A stretch of DNA of 64,000 bases from Thiobacillus sp. (GTDB taxonomy: Bacteria; Pseudomonadota; Gammaproteobacteria; Burkholderiales; Thiobacillaceae). This document shows positions 34,933 through 43,449 of the stretch, piece after piece. The notes below the pieces were generated by a model. It had not been told where the DNA came from, did not search any database, and saw nothing but the letters and a program-made list of their open reading frames with translations. The position numbers and the translations under genes were made by a program. Within the stretch, counting starts at the first letter, position 1; the number at the start of each line of letters is the position of its first letter. The DNA is taken from the NCBI GenBank assembly GCA_024235835.1, contig JACKLQ010000001.1, positions 1,240,001 through 1,304,000 on the forward strand, written 5' to 3'.

Positions 34933-35561
34933 CAGCGGGCGAGTTCCGCCGGCGGCTTGTTGCGTCGTTGCAGGGCGACGATGAGACCGTCCACGCCATT
35001 GCGGCGCACCTCGGAATTGAAGGAATTGCGGTAGACGGTCACCAGGCTGACGTTGTCCACCAGCACGTCGAACACCTTCCATGCGCCATTCCTCTTTTCC
35101 ATGCGGTAATCGATGGGAATGGGAGGGGCGCCGGGCTTGCTGACCTCGGTGTTTACCGTGACTTCCGTGTCCCCCGGCGCGGCGTTGAAGGGCTTGAACT
35201 CGATCTTGTAGTCCGCCACGCTGGAAATGGCGGAAGAGTAGGTGCGCACCAGCATGGTGCGGAACTCGGACACCAGGGCCTGCTGCTGCTCCGGCGAAGC
35301 CCTGGGCCAGTGCTTGCCCACCGCCAGCTGGGTCATGTGCTGGAAGTCGAAGTTGGGCAGGATCTTCTGCTCCACCAGGTCAAGAATCTTCCTGGAATTG
35401 CCGCTCTTGATGTCCTTGTCCTGGCGGACGATGCGAAGCACCTCATTGGTTGTGCTCTTGGCCAGGGCATCCGGCGCCATTTCAGCCAAGGCGGCAGGCG
35501 CCAGCATCAGGGCAGCCATCATTGCCACCGCAGACATCAGCGAAGACGTCCAATGTTGCAT
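34932..35561 (-). CDS. mlaC: periplasmic phospholipid-binding protein MlaC
   Basis: A 209-residue periplasmic lipid shuttle with a signal peptide (cut near ALA at 26). KILDLVEQKILPNFDFQHMTQLAVG and WKVFDVLVDNVSLVTVYRNSFNSEV match the MlaC (Ttg2D) family. ATG 35561 is selected because AAAGGA precedes it. Confidence 0.94.
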   Translation of the reverse strand: MQHWTSSLMSAVAMMAALMLAPAALAEMAPDALAKSTTNEVLRIVRQDKDIKSGNSRKILDLVEQKILPNFDFQHMTQLAVGKHWPRASPEQQQALVSEFRTMLVRTYSSAISSVADYKIEFKPFNAAPGDTEVTVNTEVSKPGAPPIPIDYRMEKRNGAWKVFDVLVDNVSLVTVYRNSFNSEVRRNGVDGLIVALQRRNKPPAELAR

Positions 35562-35629
35562 TTCAATATCCTTTATCAACGATATGGTTGAAGGTCAGCC
35601 TAAGCCAAAACCGCGTCAAGCGCACTTGA

Positions 35630-36112
35630 CTACTGGGCACCTGCCTCGCCAGCACTATCCGCCTTGTTGTAGAGAAACTGGCCGATCAGGTTTTCAAGGA
35701 CCACGGCGCCCTGCGTAAGTTTCAGGCTGTCGCCTTCGGCCAGCATTTTTTCCTCGCCCCCCGCCTCCAGGGCAATGTACTGCTCCCCCAGCAGGCCAGA
35801 GGTCATGATGGCCGCGCTGGTGTCCCGGGGGAATTTGAAGCGGGTATCCAGCTTCATGCTCACCACGGCCTCGTAGGACGCGTTATCGAAACTGATGTCG
35901 GACACGCGCCCCACCACCACGCCGGCACTCTTGATGGGGGCCCGGGGCTTGAGGCCGCCGATGTTCTCGAACTCGGCCTTGACGGTATAGGCGGTGCTGC
36001 TGTCGAAGCCGGTCATGTTGCCCACCTTGAGGGCCAGGAACAGGAGAGCCCCCAGTCCGGCCACCACGAAAATGCCCACCCAGAGGTCCAGGGTCGCGCG
36101 CTGCATGGTCAA
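35630..36112 (-). CDS. mlaD: MCE-domain lipid carrier MlaD
   Basis: A 160-residue protein with one N-terminal membrane helix (LWVGIFVVAGLGALLFLALKVG) and one MCE domain (YTVKAEFENIGGLKPRAPIKSAGVVVGRV, SGLLGEQYIALEAGG). It forms the periplasmic hexamer ring of the Mla transporter. It overlaps mlaE by 4 bases. Confidence 0.95.
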   Translation of the reverse strand: MTMQRATLDLWVGIFVVAGLGALLFLALKVGNMTGFDSSTAYTVKAEFENIGGLKPRAPIKSAGVVVGRVSDISFDNASYEAVVSMKLDTRFKFPRDTSAAIMTSGLLGEQYIALEAGGEEKMLAEGDSLKLTQGAVVLENLIGQFLYNKADSAGEAGAQ

Positions 36113-36903
36113 ACTCCAGAAAACATGAATGCGGTCAGAATGAAATCCAGGCCCAGGATGGCCAGGGAGGAAGTCACCACGGTACGGGTGGTGGCGCGTG
36201 AAACCCCTTCGGCGGTGGGCGGAGCGTCATAGCCCTCGAACAGGGCAATGGCCGTGACCGCCACGCCAAAAACCACGCTCTTGATCACGCCGTTGAGGAC
36301 GTCTTCGCGGAAATCCACGGCAGCCTGCATCTGGGACCAGAAGGAGCCTTCGTCCACGCCGATGAGCACCACGCCCACCAGATAGCCGCCAAAGATGCCC
36401 ATGGCGGAGAACAGGGCAGCCAGCAGGGGCATGGAAATCACCGCGCCCCAGAAACGGGGGGCCACCACCCGGGCGATGGGGTCCACAGCCATCATTTCCA
36501 TGGCGGCGATCTGTTCCGTGGCCTTCATCAGCCCGATCTCGGCGGTAATGGCGGAACCCGCCCGGCTGGCGAACAGCAGGGCCGCCACCACGGGCCCCAG
36601 TTCCCGTACCAGGGAGAGGGACACCAGGACGCCCAGGGCCTCTTCAGAACCGTAGGTCTGCAACGTCTCGTAACCCTGGAGTCCCAGCACCATGCCTACG
36701 AACAGGCCAGACACCAGGATGATGATGAGGGACAACACGCCGGCGCTGAAGATCTCCCGGATGATGAGATGGAAACGACTGAAGCTTTGCCCTGAATGAA
36801 GCAGGGTCAGGACAAAGAATCGGGTTGCCGTGCCCATGCGCCAGATGGAGTCGATGACCCGGCGGCCGATGCGCCGCAGGCCGGCTTGCGCGAAATCCAT
36901 CAT
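36109..36903 (-). CDS. mlaE: Mla transporter permease MlaE
   Basis: A 264-residue inner-membrane permease. GYETLQTYGSEEALGVLVSLSLVRELGPVVAALLFASRAGSAITAEIGLMKATEQI is the conserved core (start of it: GYETLQTYGSEEALG). Five to six helices. It overlaps mlaF and mlaD by 4 bases each. Confidence 0.95.
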   Translation of the reverse strand: MMDFAQAGLRRIGRRVIDSIWRMGTATRFFVLTLLHSGQSFSRFHLIIREIFSAGVLSLIIILVSGLFVGMVLGLQGYETLQTYGSEEALGVLVSLSLVRELGPVVAALLFASRAGSAITAEIGLMKATEQIAAMEMMAVDPIARVVAPRFWGAVISMPLLAALFSAMGIFGGYLVGVVLIGVDEGSFWSQMQAAVDFREDVLNGVIKSVVFGVAVTAIALFEGYDAPPTAEGVSRATTRTVVTSSLAILGLDFILTAFMFSGV

Positions 36904-37700
36904 GCCCGGAGCTCCAGGTGGTCGGCATAGCTGGGCGCCGGGTAGTGGAAGGGGACGGGACCGTCCTCTTCACCATGCACGAACTGGTGTACGAAAGGCT
37001 CTCCCGATGCCCGCAACTGATCCGGAGTACCTTCCGCGGCAATGACACCCTCGGATACGAAATAAACGTAATCCACCATGCGCAAGGATTCCTGGATGTC
37101 GTGGGTAACCACGATGGATGTGATGCCCAGGGTGTCGGAGAGGCGCCGTATCAGGTTCCCCGTGACCCCCAGGGAGATGGGATCCAAGCCGGCGAAGGGC
37201 TCGTCGTAGAGGATGAGATTGGGTTCCAGGGCAATGGCCCGGGCCAGGGCGACCCGGCGGGCCATGCCGCCGGAAAGTTCTGATGGCATCAGGTCGCTGG
37301 CCCCTCGCAGCCCAACCGCATTCAGTTTCATCATCACCAGGTCGTGGATCATTTCTTCCGGCAAGTCCGTGTGCTCGCGCAACGGGAACGCCACGTTGTC
37401 GAATACGGACATATCCGTGAACAGGGCACCAAACTGGAACAGCATGCCCATACGCCGCCGCAGCTGGTAGAGCCCCGCGTTGTCGATGCGGCTCATGTCC
37501 ACGCCATCCACCCTCAGCAGGCCGGTGGTGGGCCGCAGAGCGCCACCAATCAGGCGCAGGAGAGTGGTTTTTCCCCCTCCGGAGATGCCCATGATGGCGA
37601 TGACCTGGCCACGCCTGGCGGTGAGGTTGATGCCCTTGAGCACCAAACGATCGCCATAGGCAAAGGACAAGTCGCGGATTTCGATCAGGTTGTCGGACAC
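36900..37700 (-). CDS. mlaF: Mla transporter ATPase MlaF
   Basis: A 266-residue ABC ATPase: Walker A GISGGGKTTLLR, signature PSELSGGMARR, Walker B LILYDEPFAGLDP, and H-loop VTHDIQESL. It powers phospholipid transport between the membranes with MlaEDB. First gene of the mla-ABC-ibaG-murA run; mlaA is not in the window. Confidence 0.95.
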   Translation of the reverse strand: MSDNLIEIRDLSFAYGDRLVLKGINLTARRGQVIAIMGISGGGKTTLLRLIGGALRPTTGLLRVDGVDMSRIDNAGLYQLRRRMGMLFQFGALFTDMSVFDNVAFPLREHTDLPEEMIHDLVMMKLNAVGLRGASDLMPSELSGGMARRVALARAIALEPNLILYDEPFAGLDPISLGVTGNLIRRLSDTLGITSIVVTHDIQESLRMVDYVYFVSEGVIAAEGTPDQLRASGEPFVHQFVHGEEDGPVPFHYPAPSYADHLELRA

Positions 37701-37771
37701 TTACTTTGTTCTTCTTCGCAGCGGACGCCATTCTACAGGGCAACGCCCCAGCTGTAATTCGGTGCACCGCA

Positions 37772-38242
37772 TCAGGCCATGAATCCCAGCAGGCCCAGCA
37801 AGGTACGCACCCTCTCCAGTTGTACCAGGTCGCCATCCCGACTGAGTACATAGCGGACACTGCATGCTACTTGCCTGAGCGCCTCGGCCAAGGCCTTGAT
37901 GTCGGTGTGGCGATCAAACCAGGTTATGCGCGTGTCGTGTGCGGCGATGCACCGGGCCTTCTCCCGCAAGGCTTCCGGCACAGCCTCGCCTTCTGAACAC
38001 TCCAGCAAGAACAGAAACCGTGCATGGGTATCTTCACCCCAATGGCCCATTGTTTCAGCTGACACTCCCCGCCACTGCGTCGCCGGTACGAACACGCATG
38101 GAAACTGGGTGTTGTAATAGGCAAGACGCCATTCCGGAGGCATGTCGGACGGATAAAAGCCGTCGTCCCAATCCGGCCACTCCCAACCCGAGACGCCCAG
38201 CAGAACGCACTGCTCCACCGCACTTGTTGCTTCGTAACCCAA
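37772..38242 (-). CDS. short DUF72-like protein
   Basis: A 156-residue protein whose start LLGVSGWEWPDWDDGFYPSDMPPEWRLAYY resembles the DUF72 (YecE) N terminus, which usually opens with GCSGWxYxxW and the FYP motif. DUF72 proteins are about 240 residues; this one is much shorter and lacks the rest of the barrel, so it is a fragment-like relative or a distinct family. The only start is TTG 38242, with no clear ribosome site. Function unknown. Confidence 0.55.
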   Translation of the reverse strand: MGYEATSAVEQCVLLGVSGWEWPDWDDGFYPSDMPPEWRLAYYNTQFPCVFVPATQWRGVSAETMGHWGEDTHARFLFLLECSEGEAVPEALREKARCIAAHDTRITWFDRHTDIKALAEALRQVACSVRYVLSRDGDLVQLERVRTLLGLLGFMA

Positions 38243-38314
38243 ATTTGTACCCTATGGACATGTAGCTGTATTGCAACATAAATATGCACAACTATAAGTG
38301 TTCATGATCAGGTT

Positions 38315-38343
38315 TTGCGAAGATTAGGACATACCGATATTCT
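38315..38343 (+). promoter_or_regulatory. sigma70-like promoter of the repeat-protein gene
   Basis: TTGCGA (38315-38320), a 17-base spacer, TATTCT (38338-38343). The spacing is ideal. The ATG at 38396 would have a leader of about 45 bases with an AGGAGA ribosome site at 38385-38390. Confidence 0.55.
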
Positions 38344-38395
38344 GTTGTGCATAGCTTCGCTGTTGCCCCACCAACCCCCCCTCTAGGAGATAGAC

Positions 38396-39211
38396 ATGAA
38401 AGTAAAGACCCTGGTCGCTGCTCTGCTGGTTTCCGCTGCCCCCGCCGTGTTCGCTGCTGACGCCGCCCCTGCCGCTGCCCCCGCTGCCGCTGCCGCCGTG
38501 CCCCAGACTCCCGAAGCCTGGCTGGCCCGTATGACCGACATGACCAAGAACATGTCCGCCTACAAGGATCCCAAGGTGTTCGTGCCCTGGCTGAACGCCG
38601 TGACCGAACCCGGCTTCTACACCACCATGGGCAACCAGATGATGGATCCGGGCAACTGGCTGAACATGATGAACTCCATGACCCAGCCCGGCGCCTACTC
38701 CAACGTGGCCCAGTTTGCCGACCCCAACGTGTACATGAAGTGGCTGGCCGCTACCATGGACCCCAACTTCTACACCGCCGTGCTGACCCAGCTGTCTGAC
38801 CCCGGCAAGCTGATGCGTTGGGCCATGTCTCCCATGGATCCCAAGCTGATGTCCATGTTCATGAACACCCTGAACCCCAACATGTACCTGAAGTGGATGA
38901 TGTCCCCCCTGGATCCCCGCAGCCTGCAGCTGATGATGGCTCCGGCCAACCCCAACCTGTACATGGGCTGGCTGGGTGCCTCCATGAACCCCAACTCCTA
39001 CGGCAGCATGTGGTCTGGCTTCATGAACCCCGCTTCCTACACGGTTCCTAACTTCACCATCCCCACCGCCCCGGCTGGCTCCACCGCCACCCCCTGGACG
39101 GTACCCGCCGCCCCCGCCGGCACCTTCAACTTCTTCGATCCCAACGCCTGGACCCAGATGCTCCAGGTGCCTGGCTACACCGCTCCGGCCGCCGCTCCCG
39201 CTGCCAAGTAA
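38396..39211 (+). CDS. exported Met-rich protein made of 12-13-residue Asp/Asn-Pro repeats
   Basis: A 271-residue protein with a signal peptide (MKVKTLVAALLVSAAPAVFA) and an Ala/Pro linker. Residues 58-214 are a tandem repeat: the [D/N/E/Q]P pair recurs with proline at 59, 72, 85, 98, 110, 123, 136, 149, 161, 174, 186, 199 and 212, a spacing of 13 or 12 every time. A unit reads roughly [DN]P-N-x-Y-x-x-W-L-x-x-x-M. Met, Trp, Tyr and Asn are very frequent; there is no Cys. A further DPNAW is at 248-252 and the C terminus is Ala/Pro-rich. I recognise no family. Good promoter, AGGAGA ribosome site, uniform codons (CTG, CCC, AAC) and a strong terminator suggest high expression. Possible roles: surface or periplasmic scaffold, metal (Met) binding, or sulfur-globule coat; none is shown. 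Confidence 0.85.
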   Translation: MKVKTLVAALLVSAAPAVFAADAAPAAAPAAAAAVPQTPEAWLARMTDMTKNMSAYKDPKVFVPWLNAVTEPGFYTTMGNQMMDPGNWLNMMNSMTQPGAYSNVAQFADPNVYMKWLAATMDPNFYTAVLTQLSDPGKLMRWAMSPMDPKLMSMFMNTLNPNMYLKWMMSPLDPRSLQLMMAPANPNLYMGWLGASMNPNSYGSMWSGFMNPASYTVPNFTIPTAPAGSTATPWTVPAAPAGTFNFFDPNAWTQMLQVPGYTAPAAAPAAK

Positions 39212-39230
39212 TCGAAGGCGTTGTCATGAA

Positions 39231-39258
39231 AAACGGCTGCTTCGGCAGCCGTTTTTTT
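39231..39258 (+). terminator. strong UUCG intrinsic terminator
   Basis: CGGCTGC-TTCG-GCAGCCG (39234-39251) followed by TTTTTTT, about 20 bases after the repeat-protein stop. The preceding AAAAA gives some activity for cysS on the other strand as well. Confidence 0.93.
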
Positions 39259-39280
39259 CGTCCTCAATAACTGGACTGGA

Positions 39281-40657
39281 TCACTCGCGACGCCAGGTAG
39301 TGCCCTGGGGCGAATCCTCCAGCACGATGCCGGCAGCCTTCAACTCGTCGCGGATGGCATCGCCGCGCTTGAAATCCTTGTTCTTGCGCGACGCGATGCG
39401 CTCCTGAATCAACGCATCGATGCGCTCCGGCGAATAGGCATCGTCTGTCGAACCGCCTCCAGCCTTGAGAAATTCGTCAGATGCCCGGTCAAGCAACCCC
39501 AGGACACCAGCCAAGCCCTTTAGTGTGCCAGCCAGCGAGGAGTCATTGTCACGGTTCAGGGCCCCTGCCAGGTCGAACAGCACGGCCAGCGCCTCCGGTG
39601 TATTGAAATCGTCATCCATGGCTGCCTTGAAACGGGCGGCATAGGAATCGGCCCAGTCGATGGCTGCTTGCACCGCCTCCACACCACGCAAGGCTGTGTA
39701 AAGCCGGGTCAGGGCCGCCTTGGCGTCATCCAAATGCTGGTCCGAATAATTCAGGGGACTGCGGTAATGAGCGCGCAGGATGAAAAAGCGCACCACCTCG
39801 GCGTCGTACTTTTCCAGCACCTCCCGGATGGTGAAGAAGTTGCCCAGGCTCTTGGACATCTTCTCGTCGTCCACCCGCACGAAGCCGTTGTGCAACCAGT
39901 AGTTGACGAACTTGCATCCGTGGGCGCCCTCGCTCTGGGCGATCTCGTTCTCGTGGTGGGGGAACTGGAGATCCTGCCCACCGCCGTGGATGTCGAAATG
40001 GGGGCCCAGCAGGTCCGAGCCCATCACTGAACACTCGATGTGCCAGCCGGGCCGGCCCGGTCCCCACGGGGAAGGCCAGGCGGGCTCACCCGGCTTGGCG
40101 GCCTTCCACAGCACGAAGTCCATGGGGTCCCGTTTGTTCGGGTCCACCTCCACCCGCTCGCCGGCCCGCAGGTCTTCCAGGGACTTGCCGGAAAGCTGGC
40201 CATAAGAGGAGAAAGAACCCACGGCGTAATACACGTCGCCATTGTCGGCCGCGTAGGCATGGCCCCGGTCGATGAGGGCCTGGATCATGGTGAGCATCTT
40301 GCCCACGTATTCCGTGGCTCGGGGTTCGTGGTTCGGCGGCAGCACGCCCAGGGCGGCACTGTCCGCGTGCATGGCGTCGATGAAACGCTGGGTCAGGGCG
40401 GTGAAGGCCTCGCCGTTCTCATTGGCCCGCTTGATGATCTTGTCGTCGATGTCCGTGATGTTGCGCACGTAATCCACGTCGTAGCCGGAGGCACGCAGCC
40501 AGCGGGTGATCATGTCAAAAACCACCAGCACCCGGGCGTGCCCCAGGTGGCAGTAGTCATAGACAGTCATGCCGCACACGTACATGCGCACCTTGCCGGG
40601 CTCCATGGGGGTGAATGCCTCTTTGCGGCGGCTCAGTGTGTTGTAGACAGTCAGCAT
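39281..40657 (-). CDS. cysS: cysteinyl-tRNA synthetase
   Basis: A 458-residue class I synthetase. MYVCGMTVYDYCHLGHAR holds the HIGH-type motif (HLGH) and a zinc cysteine; KMSKSLGNFFT is the KMSKS loop; HIECSVMGSDLLG and the HHENEIAQSEG stretch hold further zinc ligands. It follows glnS by 15 bases on the same strand. Confidence 0.97.
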   Translation of the reverse strand: MLTVYNTLSRRKEAFTPMEPGKVRMYVCGMTVYDYCHLGHARVLVVFDMITRWLRASGYDVDYVRNITDIDDKIIKRANENGEAFTALTQRFIDAMHADSAALGVLPPNHEPRATEYVGKMLTMIQALIDRGHAYAADNGDVYYAVGSFSSYGQLSGKSLEDLRAGERVEVDPNKRDPMDFVLWKAAKPGEPAWPSPWGPGRPGWHIECSVMGSDLLGPHFDIHGGGQDLQFPHHENEIAQSEGAHGCKFVNYWLHNGFVRVDDEKMSKSLGNFFTIREVLEKYDAEVVRFFILRAHYRSPLNYSDQHLDDAKAALTRLYTALRGVEAVQAAIDWADSYAARFKAAMDDDFNTPEALAVLFDLAGALNRDNDSSLAGTLKGLAGVLGLLDRASDEFLKAGGGSTDDAYSPERIDALIQERIASRKNKDFKRGDAIRDELKAAGIVLEDSPQGTTWRRE

Positions 40658-40672
40658 GGCGAATCGTTGGAG

Positions 40673-42349
40673 TTACTTGGCCCAGGTGTCCTTCAGCCCC
40701 ACCGTGCGGTTGAACACCGGTTTGACGCCGGGCACGTGGTCGAAGCGGTCTGCGCAGAAGTAGCCGATGCGTTCGAACTGGTAATGGGCCTCGGGCTGAA
40801 GCTGGGCGGCGGCCGGCTCGATCCAGCCCTGCACCACACTCAGGGAATCGGGATTGAGGAATTCCAGGAAATCCCGATCCCTGTGGCCGTCCGGCTCCGG
40901 GTCGGTGAACAGACGGTCGTAAAGGCGCACTTCAGCCCGCAGGGCGTGGGCGGCGGAAAGCCAATGAATGACGCCCTTCACCTTGCGGCCCTGGGGGTTC
41001 TTGCCCAGGGTGTCGTGGTCGATGCTGCAACGCAGTTCCATCACATTGCCGGCGGCGTCCTTCACCACCTCGTCGCACTTGATCACGTAGGAATAGCGCA
41101 GGCGCACCTCGCCCCCCTCCGTCAGGCGCTGCCAGCCCGGGGGTGGCTCCAGGGCAAAGTCTTCCCGCTCGATCCAGATTTCCCGGCCGATGGGCACTTC
41201 CCGCTCGCCGAACTCCGGGTGGTTGGGATGGAAGCCGGCGGCCCGGCTGGCTGTGACACCTTCCTGGAAATTGGTCAGCACCACCTTAAGGGGGTTGAGC
41301 ACGGCCATGACCCTAGGTGCGGTGCTTTCCAGGTCTTCCCGCATGCAGCCTTCCAGCACCGCCATGTCGATGACGTTCTCGCTCTTGGAAATGCCGATGC
41401 GGCGGGCGAATTCACGGATACCTGCTGGTGTGTAGCCGCGGCGGCGCATGCCGTGGATGGTGGGCATGCGGGGGTCGTCCCAGCCGGCCACAAGTCCCTG
41501 GGTCACCAGTTGCAACAGCTTGCGCTTGGAAGTGACGGTGTAGCGCAGTTCCAGCCGGGAGAACTCGATCTGCTGGGGATGGCAGGGCACGGGCAGCTGG
41601 TCCAGCACCCAATCGTAAAGGGGCCGGTGATCCTCGAACTCCAGGGTGCAAAGGGAGTGGGTGATGTGCTCCAGGGCATCCGAGATGCAGTGGGTATAGT
41701 CGTACATGGGATAGATGCACCAGGCATCCCCCGTGCGGATGTGGTGGGCCCGCTTGATGCGGTAGATCACCGGGTCCCGCAGGTTGATGTTGGGGCTGGC
41801 CATGTCGATCCTGGCCCGCAGGGTGCGGAAGCCATCGGCAAACTCCCCGGCCTTCATGCGGCGGAAAAGGTCCAGGCTCTCTTCCACGCTGCGGCTGCGG
41901 TAGGGACTGTCGCGCCCGGGTTGCGTGAGGGTGCCCCGGTACTGGCGGGTTTCCTCGGGGGTCAGGTCGCACACGTAGGCCTTGCCCTGGCGGATAAGTT
42001 CCTCCGCGTAATCGTAGAGTTGCTGGAAATAATCCGAAGCCCAGCGAACTTCGCCGTTCCATTGGAATCCCAGCCAGCGCACGTCCTCCTGGATGGCGTT
42101 GGCGTATTCCTCGCTTTCCTTCTCCGGGTTGGTGTCGTCGAAGCGCAGGTTGCACGACCCGCCGTAATCCAGGGCAAGTCCAAAATTGAGGCAGATGGAC
42201 TTGGCATGGCCCACGTGCAGGTAGCCATTGGGCTCCGGCGGAAAGCGCGTGACAACCTGGGAGTGCCTGCCTTGCTCCAGATCATCGTCGATGACGGCAC
42301 GGATGAAATGTTGCACGGGCGCGGCGGATGGACGTTCGTCGGCACTCAT
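40673..42349 (-). CDS. glnS: glutaminyl-tRNA synthetase
   Basis: A 558-residue class I synthetase. RFPPEPNGYLHVGHAKSI contains the HIGH motif (HVGH); TVTSKRKLLQLV is the KMSKS loop variant; CIYPMYDYTHCISDALE and HSLCTLEFEDHRPLYDW are typical. A real GlnRS means the cell does not depend on the amidation route for Gln-tRNA. Divergent from the TPR protein gene at 42463. Confidence 0.97.
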   Translation of the reverse strand: MSADERPSAAPVQHFIRAVIDDDLEQGRHSQVVTRFPPEPNGYLHVGHAKSICLNFGLALDYGGSCNLRFDDTNPEKESEEYANAIQEDVRWLGFQWNGEVRWASDYFQQLYDYAEELIRQGKAYVCDLTPEETRQYRGTLTQPGRDSPYRSRSVEESLDLFRRMKAGEFADGFRTLRARIDMASPNINLRDPVIYRIKRAHHIRTGDAWCIYPMYDYTHCISDALEHITHSLCTLEFEDHRPLYDWVLDQLPVPCHPQQIEFSRLELRYTVTSKRKLLQLVTQGLVAGWDDPRMPTIHGMRRRGYTPAGIREFARRIGISKSENVIDMAVLEGCMREDLESTAPRVMAVLNPLKVVLTNFQEGVTASRAAGFHPNHPEFGEREVPIGREIWIEREDFALEPPPGWQRLTEGGEVRLRYSYVIKCDEVVKDAAGNVMELRCSIDHDTLGKNPQGRKVKGVIHWLSAAHALRAEVRLYDRLFTDPEPDGHRDRDFLEFLNPDSLSVVQGWIEPAAAQLQPEAHYQFERIGYFCADRFDHVPGVKPVFNRTVGLKDTWAK

Positions 42350-42462
42350 GATGGGGTTTATTGGGTGGGGATAATTTTGAAATGTGCCCCGCGAAGGCTA
42401 GAATTCGCCGGGGTTTCCTGAACCTGTACAAGCCGCAAACAACCGCGAAAAGAATAGCACAG

Positions 42463-43449
42463 ATGTTACTGACTCGTTTCTCCGCAGCCTTCCTTCTATC
42501 CCTGCTCCCGGCCGTGGCACTTGCCGTGCCCCCCACGGTGCAGGATGCCAACCAGGCCCTGCGCAAAGGCCAGAACGCCGTGGCCCTTGAGAAGATCAAC
42601 ACCTACCTGGCGGGCAGTCCCAAGGATGCCCAGGGACGATTCCTGAAGGGGCTCATCCTCACCGAACTGGGACGCAACACGGACGCCATCAAGGTATTCA
42701 CCGAACTGACCGAGGATTTCCCGGAACTCCCGGAGCCCTACAACAACCTGGCCGTGCTGTATGCCGCCCAGGCTGATTACGAGCGCGCCAAGCAAAGCCT
42801 GGAAATGGCCATCCGCACCCATCCCAGCTATGCCACGGCCCACGAGAATCTGGGCGACATTTACGCCAAGATGGCTTCCCAGGCCTATGACAAGGCCATG
42901 CAGCTGGACAAGTCCAATGTTTCTGCCCAGACCAAGCTGGCACTGATACAGGACCTTTTCAGCCCTGCGGCACGCCTGCCGGAGTCAGCCAAGGCAAAGG
43001 AACCCGCCAAACCAGCCGCCAAGCCTTCCCAGATGACTCAGACCACGAAACCGGTCGAGGAGCCGTCCCGCCCCGAGTCCCTCCCTGTTGAACCCGCCAA
43101 GGCCGCCCCGGCCATGGCGTCGGAAGACGCGGTCCTGGCGGCGGTGAATGCCTGGTCCAGCGCCTGGTCGGCCAAGGATGTGGCCGCCTATCTCGCCGCC
43201 TACGACAAGGACTTCCAGGTGCCCGGCGGAGAGGACCGGTCCGCCTGGGAGGCGTTGCGCAACGAACGCCTGACCAAGCCGGAATTCATCAAGGTCGACC
43301 TTTCCCAAATCAAGGTCAGCATCAAGGACGACAAGGCCACGGTGCGTTTCCGCCAACGCTACGAGTCCAACACTTTCAAGGGCTACGACCGCAAGACCCT
43401 CACGCTGGTGAACCGTGATGGAGCCTGGAAGATCCTAGAGGAACGATGA
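42463..43449 (+). CDS. exported TPR protein with a C-terminal NTF2-like domain
   Basis: A 328-residue periplasmic protein. Signal peptide to about residue 21 (AVALA). TPR repeats run from about 27 to 165 (KDAQGRFLKGLILTELGRNTDAIKVF; EPYNNLAVLYAAQADYERAKQSLEMAI; ATAHENLGDIYAKMA). After an Ala/Lys/Pro linker, residues about 225-328 form an NTF2/SnoaL-like domain (VNAWSSAWSAKDVAAYLAAYDKDF ... WKILEE). The stop overlaps the next gene by 4 bases. The downstream L,D-transpeptidase carries the same kind of C-terminal domain, so the pair probably acts together on the cell wall. ATG 42463 is chosen because it begins the signal peptide. Confidence 0.8.
   Translation: MLLTRFSAAFLLSLLPAVALAVPPTVQDANQALRKGQNAVALEKINTYLAGSPKDAQGRFLKGLILTELGRNTDAIKVFTELTEDFPELPEPYNNLAVLYAAQADYERAKQSLEMAIRTHPSYATAHENLGDIYAKMASQAYDKAMQLDKSNVSAQTKLALIQDLFSPAARLPESAKAKEPAKPAAKPSQMTQTTKPVEEPSRPESLPVEPAKAAPAMASEDAVLAAVNAWSSAWSAKDVAAYLAAYDKDFQVPGGEDRSAWEALRNERLTKPEFIKVDLSQIKVSIKDDKATVRFRQRYESNTFKGYDRKTLTLVNRDGAWKILEER

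Noticed and set aside
35630..37700. Mla genes as an unusual transporter with an extra ABC-2 pair
   Set aside because: The order mlaFEDCB, ABC-2 pair, bolA, murA is seen in other betaproteobacteria, so it is not novel.
40040..42421. 793-residue open frame on the plus strand across cysS and glnS
   Set aside because: It is antisense to two genes with full catalytic motifs; its residues are His/Gly/Gln/Val-heavy with no domain pattern, the usual shadow in high-GC DNA.
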